Assembly (NCBI GenBank): GCA_022376925.1
Contig: JAIOJX010000005.1
Span: 94,461,001 to 94,525,000 of the forward strand
Origin: Tragulus kanchil
Lineage: Eukaryota; Chordata; Mammalia; Artiodactyla; Tragulidae
Length of the DNA stretch: 64,000 bases
Direction: 5' to 3'
Shown: positions 11,670 to 22,175 of the stretch, piece after piece
How the letters are laid out: the number at the start of each line of letters is the position of its first letter
Numbering within the stretch: position 1 is the first letter of the stretch
Position numbers and translations under genes: made by a program
Notes under the pieces: generated by a model
Told to the model about the DNA's origin: nothing
Seen by the model: only the letters and a program-made list of their open reading frames with translations
Databases searched by the model: none

Positions 11670-12263
11670 TCTGTAAAACATGGAGTCTTGTCAGTCGTGG
11701 CCTGGCTCCTAAAACTTTTACATGCAAGAGAAACAAGTCACTGTTTCTGGAGCTTAGAATCCTGTCTCCTGCAGCTAGACTTATTTCTAATCAATATGAG
11801 ACAGGTCTGGGACCTGGGATCTTTTGCTGCAGTGCTACAATGCTTGCACCTGGACACACTGCTTCTTTAGCAACAAAATACAAAGAAACCATATGAGGCT
11901 AAAAATAACTGCCTGCATGCACAGTGAGGGCCAATTCTGGACAAAAGATACAAAGAGACCCCAAAAAACCCACTGCTACTTTTGAAGAGCTCTGAGCAAA
12001 AGCAGGGTACTGCACGTGTCCTCTGTACACCGCCTAAAGGCACCCCTTTGGCCCAACCCCTGGACACACCCATATGGTCACCCCATACAAGGAACAACCT
12101 CCCTCCCCTTCAGGGAATGAGCAAGCAAGGGAATCTCTTGTTTGTTCTCACTCAGCTCCCTGATGCTGCAGCAGGGGCCCCAGTAAATCCTTGCCTGAAT
12201 TTCTTGTCTGGCCTTTAGTCAATTTCTATTGATTGAAGAGGCAAGACCTCTGGTCTGTAGCAG
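11670..12263 (+). mobile_element. Probable solo LTR of a ruminant endogenous retrovirus
   Basis: About 590 bp with LTR-like layout: a GC-richer block than its surroundings, 'tactgcacgtgtcctctgt', 'ggcacccctttggcccaac', then 'gcaggggccccagtaaatcc', which resembles a degenerate AATAAA polyadenylation region, then 'ctttagtcaatttctattg' and an end near 'ctctggtctgtagca'. No gag, pol or env sequence adjoins, so it is at most a solo LTR. Exact ends are uncertain and I could not define a target-site duplication. The 3' part (12057-12263) recurs at 13231-13437 through duplication 5. Confidence 0.55.
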
Positions 12264-14380
12264 ATATACAAGGTAAAGTGTATGGAGTACTCAAGCAAAG
12301 AGATGTTCTATCCAAACTGGATTTCTTTTAAGAATTATTGCATGCTACACATCTTTCCTGGGAATTCACTATTCATATTAACACAATAGCTTTAAGAACT
12401 CAGGAAATCCTGTAATAAAAGAAAATGCTTGACTTCACTAACTCATTGTTTCGCAAACATATGTGACCACAGCTTTTTTAATTGTTGGAATAATACTTTT
12501 CAATACTCTGGGTTATTAATATCCCTTCGACACACTGCACTTGGGGAATACTGTTCAGTGCTGGTGTCCCTCTGAATTAGTATTGGTCATGAACTGTACA
12601 TACCACTCAGCCTTTTGTTAACCTGCTGCTTAGGGAGACCTGTCTCGGTTTTTTCTCAGGTCTTGGCCAAACTGGCATGTTTGCAGTATATTTCATTGCC
12701 TTGTCTATTAAAGCATTACACTGAGTATCCTTTCCTTAAGTGAAATGGAGGCAATTAGTTTGACTGAATTTAAATAAAGACTGTTGTATTTTTGGGGGGG
12801 TTTATAACCAAAAAATCACTAGATACCTACTAGGAGTAATAATTTTTCCTTTATGTCTAGATAAATGTTCAAGTCTCAAAGAGCGAATAACTATAGTAGT
12901 CCCAAGAAAATAATTTTTGTTATAGGTCTTTCAAGAGAAAGCATTTTCTGATTTACTACATCAACATGAGCCTTGTCCCAGAAAATGTCTATTAAATCAA
13001 AGCATTTTTAAAAAAGTTATAAGGTTAACTTTAAAATCTCTGAACCTTAGATAAGTGTGTTAAAATACATTCTCTTTTAGCAGTAAAAATTTTATTGCTG
13101 TGCATTTAAAAAACATTACCACCTAGCCCTCTGTTGACAAATTACTTTCTACCAAACATTTATTCTGCAAAATCAATACGAATTTAAAATTCATTTTCAT
13201 AAAAGGCTTTTAGGTTCTCCCCCTAACACGCCCCTGGACACACCCATATGGTCACCCCATACAAGGAACAACCTCCCTCCCCTTCAGGGAATGAGCAAGC
13301 AAGGGAATCTCTTGTTTGTTCTCACTCAGCTCCCTGATGCTGCAGCAGGGGCCCCAGTAAATCCTTGCCTGAATTTCTTGTCTGGCCTTTAGTCAATTTC
13401 TATTGATTGAAGAGGCAAGACCTCTGGTCTGTAGCAGATATACAAGGTAAAGTGTATGGAGTACTCAAGCAAAGAGATGTTCTATCCAAACTGGATTTCT
13501 TTTAAGAATTATTGCATGCTACACATCTTTCCTGGGAATTCACTATTCATATTAACACAATAGCTTTAAGAACTCAGGAAATCCTGTAATAAAAGAAAAT
13601 GCTTGACTTCACTAACTCATTGTTTCGCAAACATATGTGACCACAGCTTTTTTAATTGTTGGAATAATACTTTTCAATACTCTGGGTTATTAATATCCCT
13701 TCGACACACTGCACTTGGGGAATACTGTTCAGTGCTGGTGTCCCTCTGAATTAGTATTGGTCATGAACTGTACATACCACTCAGCCTTTTGTTAACCTGC
13801 TGCTTAGGGAGACCTGTCTCGGTTTTTTCTCAGGTCTTGGCCAAACTGGCATGTTTGCAGTATATTTCATTGCCTTGTCTATTAAAGCATTACACTGAGT
13901 ATCCTTTCCTTAAGTGAAATGGAGGCAATTAGTTTGACTGAATTTAAATAAAGACTGTTGTATTTTTGGGGGGGTTTATAACCAAAAAATCACTAGATAC
14001 CTACTAGGAGTAATAATTTTTCCTTTATGTCTAGATAAATGTTCAAGTCTCAAAGAGCGAATAACTATAGTAGTCCCAAGAAAATAATTTTTGTTATAGG
14101 TCTTTCAAGAGAAAGCATTTTCTGATTTACTACATCAACATGAGCCTTGTCCCAGAAAATGTCTATTAAATCAAAGCATTTTTAAAAAAGTTATAAGGTT
14201 AACTTTAAAATCTCTGAACCTTAGATAAGTGTGTTAAAATACATTCTCTTTTAGCAGTAAAAATTTTATTGCTGTGCATTTAAAAAACATTACCACCTAG
14301 CCCTCTGTTGACAAATTACTTTCTACCAAACATTTATTCTGCAAAATCAATACGAATTTAAAATTCATTTTCATAAAGGC
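12057..14380. repeat. Tandem duplication 5 (offset 1174)
   Basis: 12057-13207 is repeated at 13231-14380. The left copy ends with about 23 bp (13208-13230) that match neither side of the right copy. The unit is the last 200 bp of the LTR plus about 950 bp of unique AT-rich sequence. No internal differences seen apart from one A in an A-run at the end. Confidence 0.94.
12264..13207. other. Unique AT-rich stretch (also at 13438-14380)
   Basis: No gene or repeat recognised. A seven-G run in 'tttttggggggg' at about 12790 is the only notable composition. Confidence 0.45.
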
Positions 14381-14490
14381 AATGTTTAAGGGTGATCCCT
14401 CTTTGGAAAAGTGAAAATAAAGGAAGATTAACCAGAGTAAGCAAGGAGTTGTGTGACACTGTATGGTTTATAATAATATATGCGTCCACT

Positions 14491-14619
14491 CATTTTTTTA
14501 GCACTTATTTTTAATTATTTTATTTAATTGAAGCATGTGGATCTAGTTCCTTGACCAGGAATCAAACCTGGCCTCCCTGCCTTGGGAAAGTCTTAGTCAC
14601 TGGACCACCAGGGAAATCT
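14491..14619 (-). mobile_element. tRNA-Glu-type SINE, minus strand (older of a nested pair)
   Basis: The T-rich tail is on the left; the head reads 'accaggaatcaaacctgg' and 'tcactggaccaccagggaa', the reverse complement of a 'ttccctggtggtccagtg' start. Flanks carry 'gtccactc' (near 14485) and 'gtccatt' (14626) as a degraded target-site duplication. The second site was used again by the next SINE. Confidence 0.8.
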
Positions 14620-14689
14620 CTAAGTGTCCATTTTTTTTTTTTTTTAAATATTTTTGCTATTTTCTTTTCTTTTCTGCCTCTAAGCCATT

Positions 14690-14921
14690 ATTTATTTTTC
14701 ACCCATCTTTATTTTTTGGCCTGAGTGGCCTCCCATTGCAGTGGCCTCTCTCATTGCAGAGCACCCACTCTGGGTGTATGCACTCCAGAATGCTGGCTCG
14801 CAATTGGACACACTGGTCCAGCTGCTCCTTGGCACACGGGATCTTCCCGGGCCAGGGATTGAACTGGTGCCCCCTGCACTGCAAGGCAGACTCTCCACCC
14901 ACTGAACCACCAGGGAAGCCC
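14690..14921 (-). mobile_element. CHR-like tRNA-Glu SINE with 3' extension, minus strand
   Basis: Inverted SINE: tail 'tttttcacccatctttattt', body 'ggcctcccattgcagtgg', 'aattggacacactggtcc', head 'ctgaaccaccagggaagcc'. An 11-bp target-site duplication, 'ctaagtgtcca', lies at 14620-14630 and 14921-14931. The open frames across it are the antisense SINE consensus, not proteins. The degraded duplicate is at 15835-16029. Confidence 0.88.
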
Positions 14922-15344
14922 TAAGTGTCCACTCTTGACGTGTGCTTCACATGCATCTGGTAAAGCAAACCTGAAGCTACAATTTGACGTGCGAGACCTA
15001 AGCTTTGAACTGTTGTGTTGTTGCTGTTCTTCAGATTTACTGAAAGGTTTTTTTTTTTTCCCTTAGTGCCTTTTTATGCAAAATAGTTTCAGAAACAAAA
15101 TGATGCTTTATTCACTTAGTACTCTAACAACTTAAGAAGTACTCTTAAAGTTGGAGTAAATTGTGGGTCCATGCTCAAATGACTACGAGAGCTGAGCAGA
15201 CAACAAACTGAGTGAAACAGACAAGGTATAAGACCACAGGGTACGGTAGAAACCTTGTGGGAACAAGGATCCAGGTCCATCAGTGTCAGATTTGACTTTT
15301 CAAGAAAAGCAGACAGGTAACATTTTAATTTTAAAATGTGTGTG

Positions 15345-15442
15345 CTGTGCTTTGTTGCTCAGTCATGTCCGACTCTTTGTGACCCTTTGAACTGTAGCTC
15401 GCCAGGCTCCTCTGTCCATGGGATTTCCCAGGCAAGAATACA
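15345..15442 (-). mobile_element. Bov-A fragment, minus strand
   Basis: 'tgctcagtcatgtccgactc', 'gccaggctcctctgtccatg' and 'cccaggcaagaatacatgg' are the BovA body reversed. Truncated before the tRNA-like head. Duplicate at 16449-16546. Confidence 0.85.
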
Positions 15443-15834
15443 TGGCAACTAAATATTTGAAAAGCAAAAACAGAAACAAAACACAACCCAAATCAGCAGA
15501 GTAAAAAATCAACTAAAAACTAAAAAACAAACTGTGGGTCTCACTTCTGATTTGGTCCAAGGGCTGCCAGCTTGCTACATCTTGTTATGTGTCTCTTTTC
15601 CTTACTCATCACCTCATTGAAGAACCATCTCCTACAGCTTTCTAGTATCTCTTTGTACACCGTCTCTTTGGAAGGCATTATGTAGCTTCCTTACACTGTG
15701 ATTAAGTAGAATTTAAGGGAAAGGTCACTGACTACAAGCTCTTTTCTGCTGGTAGAATACCACTCAGCCCATCTTTGACCTTCTACCTTTAAAAGAGCAC
15801 AGGGGGCCATGGGTAAAAGCTATGCTTGGCCAAT

Positions 15835-16029
15835 TATTTATTTTTCACCCATCTTTATTTTTGGCTTCCCATTGAGTGCCCTTTGCACCCGGGGGCAAGT
15901 GCTGGCTCAATTGGACACACTGGTCCAGCTGCTCCTTGGCACACGGGATCTTCCCGGGCCAGGGATTGAACTGGTGCCCCCTGCACTGCAAGGCAGACTC
16001 TCCACCCCCTGAACCACCAGGAAGCCCTA
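15835..16029 (-). mobile_element. Degraded duplicate of the SINE at 14690-14921
   Basis: Same insertion seen again through duplication 6, but shortened by scattered deletions in the part nearest the seam. Bases after 15910 match the first copy closely. Confidence 0.85.
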
Positions 16030-16448
16030 AGTGTCCACTCTTGACGTGTGCTTCACATGCATCTGGTAAAGCAAACCTGAAGCTACAATTTGACGCGAGA
16101 CCTAAGCTTTGAACTGTTGTGTTGTTGCTGTTCTTCAGATTTACTGAAAGGTTTTTTTTTTTTCCCTTAGTGCCTTTTTATGCAAAATAGTTTCAGAAAC
16201 AAAATGATGCTTTATTCACTTAGTACTCTAACAACTTAAGAAGTACTCTTAAAGTTGGAGTAAATTGTGGGTCCATGCTCAAATGACTACGAGAGCTGAG
16301 CAGACAACAAACTGAGTGAAACAGACAAGGTATAAGACCACAGGGTACGGTAGAAACCTTGTGGGAACAAGGATCCAGGTCCATCAGTGTCAGATTTGAC
16401 TTTTCAAGAAAAGCAGACAGGTAACATTTTAATTTTAAAATGTGTGTG

Positions 16449-16546
16449 CTGTGCTTTGTTGCTCAGTCATGTCCGACTCTTTGTGACCCTTTGAACTGTA
16501 GCTCGCCAGGCTCCTCTGTCCATGGGATTTCCCAGGCAAGAATACA
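16449..16546 (-). mobile_element. Duplicate of the Bov-A fragment at 15345-15442
   Basis: Identical body repeated by duplication 6. Confidence 0.85.
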
Positions 16547-16909
16547 TGGCAACTAAATATTTGAAAAGCAAAAACAGAAACAAAACACAACCCAAATCAG
16601 CAGAGTAAAAAATCAACTAAAAACTAAAAAACAAACTGTGGGTCTCACTTCTGATTTGGTCCAAGGGCTGCCAGCTTGCTACATCTTGTTATGTGTCTCT
16701 TTTCCTTACTCATCACCTCATTGAAGAACCATCTCCTACAGCTTTCTAGTATCTCTTTGTACACCGTCTCTTTGGAAGGCATTATGTAGCTTCCTTACAC
16801 TGTGATTAAGTAGAATTTAAGGGAAAGGTCACTGACTACAAGCTCTTTTCTGCTGGTAGAATACCACTCAGCCCATCTTTGACCTTCTACCTTTAAAAGA
16901 GCACATCCT

Positions 16910-17191
16910 GGGCTTCCCTGGTGGTCCAGTGGGTAAAGAGATCGCCTTACAGTGCAAGGGGCACCGGTTCAATCCCTGGCCTGGGAAGATTCCACATGCT
17001 GCAAAGCGGCTGGATCAGTGTGTCCAATTAGGAGCCAGTGCTCTGGAGTGCATGTGCCCAGAGCCAGTGCTCTGCAACGAGAAAGGCCATTGCAATGGGA
17101 GGCCCAAACAGGCTGAATAACCAAGATGGATGAAAATAAATAAATGAAAAAATCAATAAAAAAAAAAAGAGGCCAAAATTAAAAGAAAAAA
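16910..17191 (+). mobile_element. CHR-like tRNA-Glu SINE with 3' extension, plus strand
   Basis: Starts 'gggcttccctggtggtccag', with tRNA-like box B 'ggttcaatccctg', body 'cagtgtgtccaattagg', extension 'aagatggatgaaaataaat' and an A-rich tail. A perfect 15-bp target-site duplication, 'aaaagagcacatcct', lies at 16895-16909 and 17192-17206. The perfect duplication shows this is a bona fide retroposition event of moderate age. Confidence 0.93.
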
Positions 17192-17401
17192 AAAAGAGCA
17201 CATCCTTTAGAGGCAGATTTAATCGCCCCTGAGACTGGAGGTTGGAAACAATCTCTAAGACCTCTTCTATAAACCCCTTCTCTTTGTTTGCATTAGATAT
17301 CATCTACAACTTTCTCAGGCTGTCATCTCACCATCTTTCCCCCTTCTCTACCTTCAGTCGCCAAAATGGCTATCAGTGTATTGGTTAAGAACCTGGGTTG
17401 T

Positions 17402-17570
17402 GGTTTTCCTGGTAGTTCAGTGGTTAAGACTTGCCTTCTAATGCAGTAGGTATGGGTTCTATTCCTGGTTGGGGAGCTAAGCTCTATCATATCTTGCGGC
17501 CAAAAATCCAAAGCATAGAACAGAAGCAATATTGTAACAAATTCAATAAAGACTGAATGGTCTACATAAA
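17402..17570 (+). mobile_element. tRNA-Glu-type SINE, plus strand
   Basis: 'ttttcctggtagttcagtgg', 'taagacttgccttctaatgc', 'gggttctattcctgg', 'ggggagctaagctc', and an A-rich 3' end with two 'ggtctacataaaaaa' units at 17559-17588. Diverged from the 16910 element. Duplicate from 18565 to about 18732. Confidence 0.8.
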
Positions 17571-17603
17571 AAAGGTCTACATAAAAAAACTTAAAAAAAA
17601 TAG

Positions 17604-17880
17604 GGTTTCCCTGGTGGTTCAGTGAGTAAAGGTTCCGCCTTGCAGTGCAAGGGGCACCGGTTCAATCCCTGGCCCAGGAAGATACCATGTGCCGAGGAGA
17701 GGCTGGACCGGTGTGTCCAATTATGAGCCAGCACTCTGGAGTGCATGCACCTAGAGCCGGTGCTCTGCAGGAGAGAGGCCTCTGCAATGAGAGGCCCACG
17801 CATGCGAACTCTTTACCGGTGGACCACCGGGGAAGCCCAGGATGTGCTCTTTTAAAGAATAAAGATGGATGAAAAATAAA
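17604..17880 (+). mobile_element. CHR-like tRNA-Glu SINE carrying a 49-bp inverted insert
   Basis: Head 'gggtttccctggtggttcag', box B 'ggttcaatccctgg', body 'ggtgtgtccaattatgag', then at 17809-17857 a 49-bp block that is the reverse complement of 16891-16940 (unique flank plus head of the neighbouring SINE). The expected 3' extension 'aataaagatggatgaaaaat' follows. The SINE body is continuous on both sides of the inverted block. Duplicate at 18749-19025. Confidence 0.85.
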
Positions 17881-17944
17881 TTATGACTTAGAAGCAAAAA
17901 AAAAAAAATGTTTTTTAAAAGCAAGCCTTAAAAAAATTAAAATA

Positions 17945-18075
17945 ACCGGGGCTTTAAAGTCAAATGCAGGGGCAACTACCTGCCCTGCCACTTACTCATC
18001 AAGCATCTCAGTAGAAATTACTTAAGTCTCTTTGTATCTAACTATTCTTATTAGTAAAATGAACTTGATAAGGTG
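17945..18075 (+). mobile_element. MIR SINE fragment, plus strand
   Basis: 'ggggctttaaagtcaaatgc' corresponds to the MIR start of the core, followed by 'ctgccacttactcatcaagc', 'aattacttaagtctctttg' and 'ttagtaaaatgaacttgat'. The order agrees with MIR. Duplicate at about 19090-19220. Confidence 0.7.
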
Positions 18076-18748
18076 GGAAAGCCTGAATGGAATAAGAAAT
18101 CAGAGTTGGCTCTAAGCTTAACAGCAAATATTAGCAAGAGGTATCCATTTCATCATATGGTTCTAATTTCCAGAGAAATCTCCCTGAATTTGAGCTAAAG
18201 TGTAATCCACTGGCCCCTGTACTACTTCTTAGGGTTGAAACAATCACGTTTCATCTTTAATGAAATCTCAAAGTGAACAGGTGTGGCTGTATCCACTTGG
18301 AAAGGCTATTTACTCTCAGTTCCTTTGTTCTAGATACTCATGGGATTTCTTTTCCCATAGTCTGGGATCATATATGATGGAGAAAATAATAGTGACTGAT
18401 ATTAATGACTCATATTGTGCTCATTCATATATCAAATCTCCTAAACTTTGATTTTTGTACCTAAGTATAGAATCTTATATTTTTCCTCCCAGGTTTTAGT
18501 GAAAAAAAAGTTTTCATAAAGAAGCCAGAAAAATAATCTCCTCTAGATGAAAAAAAAATTTACCTGGTTAAGACTTGCCTTCTAATGCAGTAGGTATGGG
18601 TTCTATTCCTGGTTGGGGAGCTAAGCTCTATCATATCTTGCGGCCAAAAATCCAAAGCATAGAACAGAAGCAATATTGTAACAAATTCAATAAAGACTGA
18701 ATGGTCTACATAAAAAAGGTCTACATAAAAAAACTTAAAAAAAATAGG

Positions 18749-19025
18749 GTTTCCCTGGTGGTTCAGTGAGTAAAGGTTCCGCCTTGCAGTGCAAGGGGCA
18801 CCGGTTCAATCCCTGGCCCAGGAAGATACCATGTGCCGAGGAGAGGCTGGACCGGTGTGTCCAATTATGAGCCAGCACTCTGGAGTGCATGCACCTAGAG
18901 CCGGTGCTCTGCAAGGAGAGAGGCCTCTGCAATGAGAGGCCCACGCATGCGAACTCTTTACCGGTGGACCACCGGGGAAGCCCAGGATGTGCTCTTTTAA
19001 AGAATAAAGATGGATGAAAAATAAA
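18749..19025 (+). mobile_element. Duplicate of the SINE with inverted insert at 17604-17880
   Basis: Repeated by duplication 7 with one extra A. The inverted block is at about 18954-19002. Confidence 0.88.
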
Positions 19026-19441
19026 TTATGACTTAGAAGCAAAAAAAAAAAAATGTTTTTTAAAAGCAAGCCTTAAAAAAATTAAAATAACCGGGGCTTT
19101 AAAGTCAAATGCAGGGGGCAACTACCTGCCCTGCCACTTACTCATCAAGCATCTCAGTAGAAATTACTTAAGTCTCTTTGTATCTAACTATTCTTATTAG
19201 TAAAATGAACTTGATAAGGTGGGAAAGCCTGAATGGAATAAGAAATCAGAGTTGGCTCTAAGCTTAACAGCAAATATTAGCAAGAGGTATCCATTTCATC
19301 ATATGGTTCTAATTTCCAGAGAAATCTCCCTGAATTTGAGCTAAAGTGTAATCCACTGGCCCCTGTACTACTTCTTAGGGTTGAAACAATCACGTTTCAT
19401 CTTTAATGAAATCTCAAAGTGAACAGGTGTGGCTGTATCCA

Positions 19442-21620
19442 CTTGGAAAGGCTATTTACTCTCAGTTCCTTTGTTCTAGATACTCATGGGATTTCTTTTC
19501 CCATAGTCTGGGATCATATATGATGGAGAAAATAATAGTGACTGATATTAATGACTCATATTGTGCTCATTCATATATCAAATCTCCTAAACTTTGATTT
19601 TTGTACCTAAGTATAGAATCTTATATTTTTCCTCCCAGGTTTTAGTGAAAAAAAAAAAAGTTTTCATAAAGAAGCCAGAAAAATAATCTCCTCTAGATAT
19701 AAATTACCTGTCCATGATTTGTTGAAAGGCAAACTAAAACTAACATCTTTCGGTCTTTGGTTTAAAAAAATTTATCCATTTCTTTCCTTTTTTTTTTGGA
19801 TGAGGGAGCAGAGCCTGGTACTTTTACACAAACAAAGTTTTTTTAGCTGGTAATATGTACATGTTAAGGGTACTAGTCTGGGTTAATGTAAATTTTATTA
19901 TGGGGAGACTCTTGCTTTTATTGTTAAATAAATTTTCTGATGGATTTCTTCTTTTTTCCATATATAAGGACTATTTAATCCTTTATGTTTCCAGCTAACA
20001 TTCTCTATCAAGGCAAACGATAAGGTCTCAAAGGAATGCCAAGAAAAATGAGAATCGAGTTTCTAAGGGTAGGCAAGAAATACCCACCCATAACTATAAC
20101 TTAAGTGAGCATGGAGCCATGAAGACACTGCTATGGAGCGATTACGGAGGTATTCTAAGGTTCGTATTCTAAGGTTCATATTCTACAGCTGTGCTAAGTT
20201 TTGAAGGATGGGCCAAAGCTTGGTAAGTGGAGGTAAAGAGTAAAATATGATGAGCTGGTGGGCAGAAGGATTAATACTAGTAAAGTCACCACATTCTTGT
20301 TTGGGGCCCCGTATTTATACTACCTGAGAAGTAAGAAGTAAAATGCCTTAAAAAGCATCAAAAGTAGTTGGGCACAAGAAAGTCATATAGGAGGTTTGGT
20401 CCTTAATCAGCAAGTGGTGGAATTGTGTCTACTGAAGTTGATCATGTCTACTGAGAGAGGAATCCAGTGAGTTATGTCTACTGAAGAGAGGGCTGAGATG
20501 ATCACTACAAAACTTCAGGCTCTGAGTTTCCCTTGGAAAGGCTATTTACTCTCAGTTCCTTTGTTCTAGATACTCATGGGATTTCTTTTCCCATAGTCTG
20601 GGATCATATATGATGGAGAAAATAATAGTGACTGATATTAATGACTCATATTGTGCTCATTCATATATCAAATCTCCTAAACTTTGATTTTTGTACCTAA
20701 GTATAGAATCTTATATTTTTCCTCCCAGGTTTTAGTGAAAAAAAAAAAAAGTTTTCATAAAGAAGCCAGAAAAATAATCTCCTCTAGATATAAATTACCT
20801 GTCCATGATTTGTTGAAAGGCAAACTAAAACTAACATCTTTCGGTCTTTGGTTTAAAAAAATTTATCCATTTCTTTCCTTTTTTTTTTGGATGAGGGAGC
20901 AGAGCCTGGTACTTTTACACAAACAAAGTTTTTTTAGCTGGTAATATGTACATGTTAAGGGTACTAGTCTGGGTTAATGTAAATTTTATTATGGGGAGAC
21001 TCTTGCTTTTATTGTTAAATAAATTTTCTGATGGATTTCTTCTTTTTTCCATATATAAGGACTATTTAATCCTTTATGTTTCCAGCTAACATTCTCTATC
21101 AAGGCAAACGATAAGGTCTCAAAGGAATGCCAAGAAAAATGAGAATCGAGTTTCTAAGGGTAGGCAAGAAATACCCACCCATAACTATAACTTAAGTGAG
21201 CATGGAGCCATGAAGACACTGCTATGGAGCGATTACGGAGGTATTCTAAGGTTCGTATTCTAAGGTTCATATTCTACAGCTGTGCTAAGTTTTGAAGGAT
21301 GGGCCAAAGCTTGGTAAGTGGAGGTAAAGAGTAAAATATGATGAGCTGGTGGGCAGAAGGATTAATACTAGTAAAGTCACCACATTCTTGTTTGGGGCCC
21401 CGTATTTATACTACCTGAGAAGTAAGAAGTAAAATGCCTTAAAAAGCATCAAAAGTAGTTGGGCACAAGAAAGTCATATAGGAGGTTTGGTCCTTAATCA
21501 GCAAGTGGTGGAATTGTGTCTACTGAAGTTGATCATGTCTACTGAGAGAGGAATCCAGTGAGTTATGTCTACTGAAGAGAGGGCTGAGATGATCACTACA
21601 AAACTTCAGGCTCTGAGTTT
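19442..21620. repeat. Tandem duplication 8 (offset 1090)
   Basis: 19442-20531 is repeated at 20532-21620. The start lies inside the right copy of duplication 7, so the segment from 'cttggaaaggctatttact' to 'aaattacc' occurs at 18298, 19442 and 20532. The unit is unique AT-rich sequence with no transposon that I recognise; one extra A in an A-run is the main difference. Confidence 0.95.
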
Positions 21621-21811
21621 AAGGATGGTCAAAACAATGGAGGTTCCACAAGCAGGAAGGCCATTTAAGAGTTTGATATAAGATTCTGAGTGAGGGAGGA
21701 TGGACGATCTCAATTTGTCATAGTAGCCATAAGAATGGAAACCCAAGAGATTTGAGATATCGTAATAATATTCTAATATTTTTCAAACTGCTGCTATATT
21801 TTATGTTTAAA

Positions 21812-21844
21812 AGATGTGTGTGTGTGTGTCTGTGTGTGTGTGTT
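21812..21844. repeat. (TG)n microsatellite
   Basis: TG dinucleotides interrupted by one TC. The second copy at 22897-22929 has the same repeat number, which two independently evolving tandem copies would often not keep. Confidence 0.9.
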
Positions 21845-22109
21845 GGGGTGGCCTAGATGAGCCCTCTAACTTTGGGATTTTATAGAGACACTTGGATTGC
21901 TGATATTTCAAAGTGAACAAAAATGTGAGCCAAAAAAGATGCCTATATAGTTTCGTAGTCTTCTCATGTATTTATCATCCTTTATCTCCCCTTCAGCTCT
22001 CCCCATCCACATTCAATAAGGAAGAAGAACATGGGATTTAAAGGTACAAGGTTATAGTTCAATGATATGCAATAACCATAGGTCTTGGAAGTGGATTAAA
22101 ATAGCTTTG

Positions 22110-22175
22110 TTAGAAGTTGGATAGCCTGAAATAAATCTTTCAATATCCTTGAACCTCATTAGTAAAGTGAGGGGG
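22110..22175 (+). mobile_element. Possible MIR trace
   Basis: 'tagcctgaaataaatctttc', 'atccttgaacctcattag' and 'aaagtgaggggg' resemble the MIR 'cttaacctctctgagcctcag ... taaaatgggg' core. Too short and diverged to be sure. Second copy near 23195-23260. Confidence 0.35.

Larger units (their letters stand above)
14684..16904. repeat. Tandem duplication 6 (offset about 1105-1146)
   Basis: 14684-15800 is repeated at 15829-16904. The first 100 bp of the right copy have lost about 40 bp in several small deletions inside the SINE. The left copy ends with a corrupted tail (15801-15828). From 'gctgctccttggcacacggg' (14821 and 15928) onward the copies agree closely. Confidence 0.92.
17421..19708. repeat. 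Tandem duplication 7 (offset 1144-1146)
   Basis: 17421-18564 is repeated at 18565-19708. Differences are homopolymer changes: gcaggggcaac against gcagggggcaac, tgcagg against tgcaagg, and an A-run of 8 (near 18500) against 12 (near 19650). The left end shows 'agatgaaaaaaaaatttacc' where the right copy has 'agatataaattacc'. It chains into duplication 8. Confidence 0.95.

Noticed and set aside
11670..13437. Two LTRs flanking a small provirus
   Set aside because: The second LTR piece is only the 3' 200 bp copied by duplication 5, and the sequence between is AT-rich with no retroviral coding motif.
16910..16985. tRNA-like heads with A and B boxes as functional tRNA genes
   Set aside because: They are SINE heads, continuous with SINE bodies, extensions, tails and target-site duplications; the cloverleaf is not preserved.
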